From Collinsella sp. (GTDB lineage: Bacteria; Actinomycetota; Coriobacteriia; Coriobacteriales; Coriobacteriaceae), in the NCBI GenBank assembly GCA_022745215.1, contig JAIIWC010000028.1:1-22950 (forward strand): DNA of 22,950 nucleotides. The letters run 5' to 3'. Position numbers and translations under genes: made by a program. Every line of letters begins with the position of its first letter. The first letter of the stretch is position 1. Shown in pieces: positions 22,151 through 22,950 of this stretch. Under the pieces are notes generated by a model. It was not told the DNA's origin and did no database searches. It saw nothing but the letters and a program-made list of their open reading frames with translations.

Positions 22151-22950
22151 CATGAGCAAGACAATAGTTAGGCCCACGCTTTCGTTGGGCAACCACATCT
22201 ACCTGTATCGCCTGTTGCGCGATGCAATTGGATGTGGCAAGCAAACGTTTATGACCCAAGTTGAAGAGGCGCTCGCCGCGGGCGACATGACCGCATGCGA
22301 CCTAGGCTTTGAATCCACCCGCGAGCTGCTCGAGGAACTTGACGATTGCATTAAGCTGACCGTCTTTAAGGGCGGCCGCCTGTATGCCACCGTCATCGCC
22401 AACGAGGCCTGGGATGCCGCCCTTGCCAAGGGTGAAGACAAGCCCAAGGCTACCAAGGGTGCCAAGCAGTCCTACAAGAAGAAGAAACGCGGCGAGAAGG
22501 ACCTCAAGGCTGTGCGCCCCAAGCACGTCAAGCGTCCCGAGTCTGAGTCTGCTGTTGAGGTTGAGGCCGCGCCGGAGCCCGAGGTAGAGGTCGAAGTCGT
22601 TGTTGAGGCGGCCGAAATCGAAACCGAAATTGCCGCCACGGCCGATTCCGAAGTTACGTCCGAGCAGGAAGTCACCGCGGAAGCCGGCGAGGCTCCCGAG
22701 TCGGAAACCGAAGAGGCCGCCGGCCAGCCCGAGACGCCTGCGTTCCAAAATAGCGATATCTTTGGCGACGATGCCAAGGATGGACAAACCGACGAGCCCG
22801 CAGAACAGGACGCCCCCGCAGCAACACCGGAGCCCGAGGCACCCCAGCCCGCCATCTCGCTCACGGTGGTCTACGACCCCGAAAACGCCAACGCCGGCAT
22901 CACCACCATGGCATCGACACCCGTCGAGGCAAAGCCGAGCGTCGAGAACG
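22151..22950 (+). CDS. Acidic protein of unknown function with a helical N-terminal domain, 3' end missing
   Basis: The frame opens at ATG 22151 (AAGAGGAG 7 bases upstream) and runs off the window after 266 codons. Residues 1-95 form a compact region beginning MSKTIVRPTLSLGNHIYLYR; with two predicted helices and a final FKGGRLYATVIA strand it could be a winged-helix-like domain, but this is a guess from spacing only. Residues 100-130 are Lys-rich (YKKKKRGEKD), a possible nucleic-acid contact. Residues 133-240 are highly acidic and Pro/Ala-rich (repeated PEPEVEVEV type), most likely disordered. A hydrophobic strand (AISLTVVYD) starts at about residue 238, perhaps a second domain. I do not recognise the family. 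Confidence 0.6.

Noticed and set aside
1..22950. CRISPR, phage, insertion sequence, tRNA or rRNA
   Set aside because: No repeat-spacer series, transposase, integrase or RNA-gene pattern was seen.

Overview
The window looks like a chromosomal segment from a GC-rich, anaerobic actinobacterium of the class Coriobacteriia, most likely Collinsella. This rests on protein recognition (an ECF transporter, an L-lactate dehydrogenase, D-aspartate cell-wall genes, a Coriobacteria-style kinase/HTH pair) and on even codon use. No database was searched. I see no phage, integron, CRISPR array, rRNA or tRNA, and no gene with clearly foreign composition.

Layout. 1-1115 (+): the end of an ECF-type ABC ATPase and its EcfT partner. 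1241-3328 (-): a two-gene unit, ATP-grasp D-aspartate ligase-like protein then aspartate racemase family protein. 3551-4183 (+): a MOSC-domain protein. 4418-5551 (+): a secreted coiled-coil protein with a lysozyme-like C-terminus, preceded by a cluster of palindromes. 5589-7489 (-): an HTH protein followed by a membrane-anchored Ser/Thr kinase. 7522-7965 (-): an FxLYD-type membrane protein broken by one in-frame TAA. 8130-9643 (-): an M20 amidohydrolase coupled to a small membrane protein. 10023-13819 (+): a lysine-biosynthesis operon (lysA fused in frame to dapA, then dapB, dapH) behind a lysine riboswitch. 13820-14063: no gene, but strong nested hairpins. 14064-16374 (-): a NdpA/YejK-like nucleoid-associated protein and an Mbeg1-like alpha/beta hydrolase. 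16454-20865 (-): L-lactate dehydrogenase, a class I/II aminotransferase and glutamine-dependent NAD synthetase. 21069-22950 (+): a Ser/Thr-rich membrane protein and a truncated acidic protein of unknown function.

How the genes fit together. DapA, DapB and DapH make N-acetyl-tetrahydrodipicolinate intermediates. The aminotransferase and the M20 deacetylase are plausible partners for the next two steps, and LysA performs the last one, so most of the acetylase route from aspartate semialdehyde to lysine could lie here, with only the epimerase not seen. The racemase/ligase pair would make D-Asp and attach it to peptidoglycan stem peptides, so lysine/DAP and cell-wall themes meet in this window.

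The most notable points are the LysA-DapA in-frame fusion that still carries an internal Shine-Dalgarno for dapA; the lysine riboswitch with competing downstream pairings; the nonsense-interrupted FxLYD gene whose ribosome site lies inside a long hairpin; a 98-nt triply nested inverted repeat after dapH; twin palindromes before the secreted coiled-coil gene; and a terminator placed inside the leader of the aminotransferase gene.
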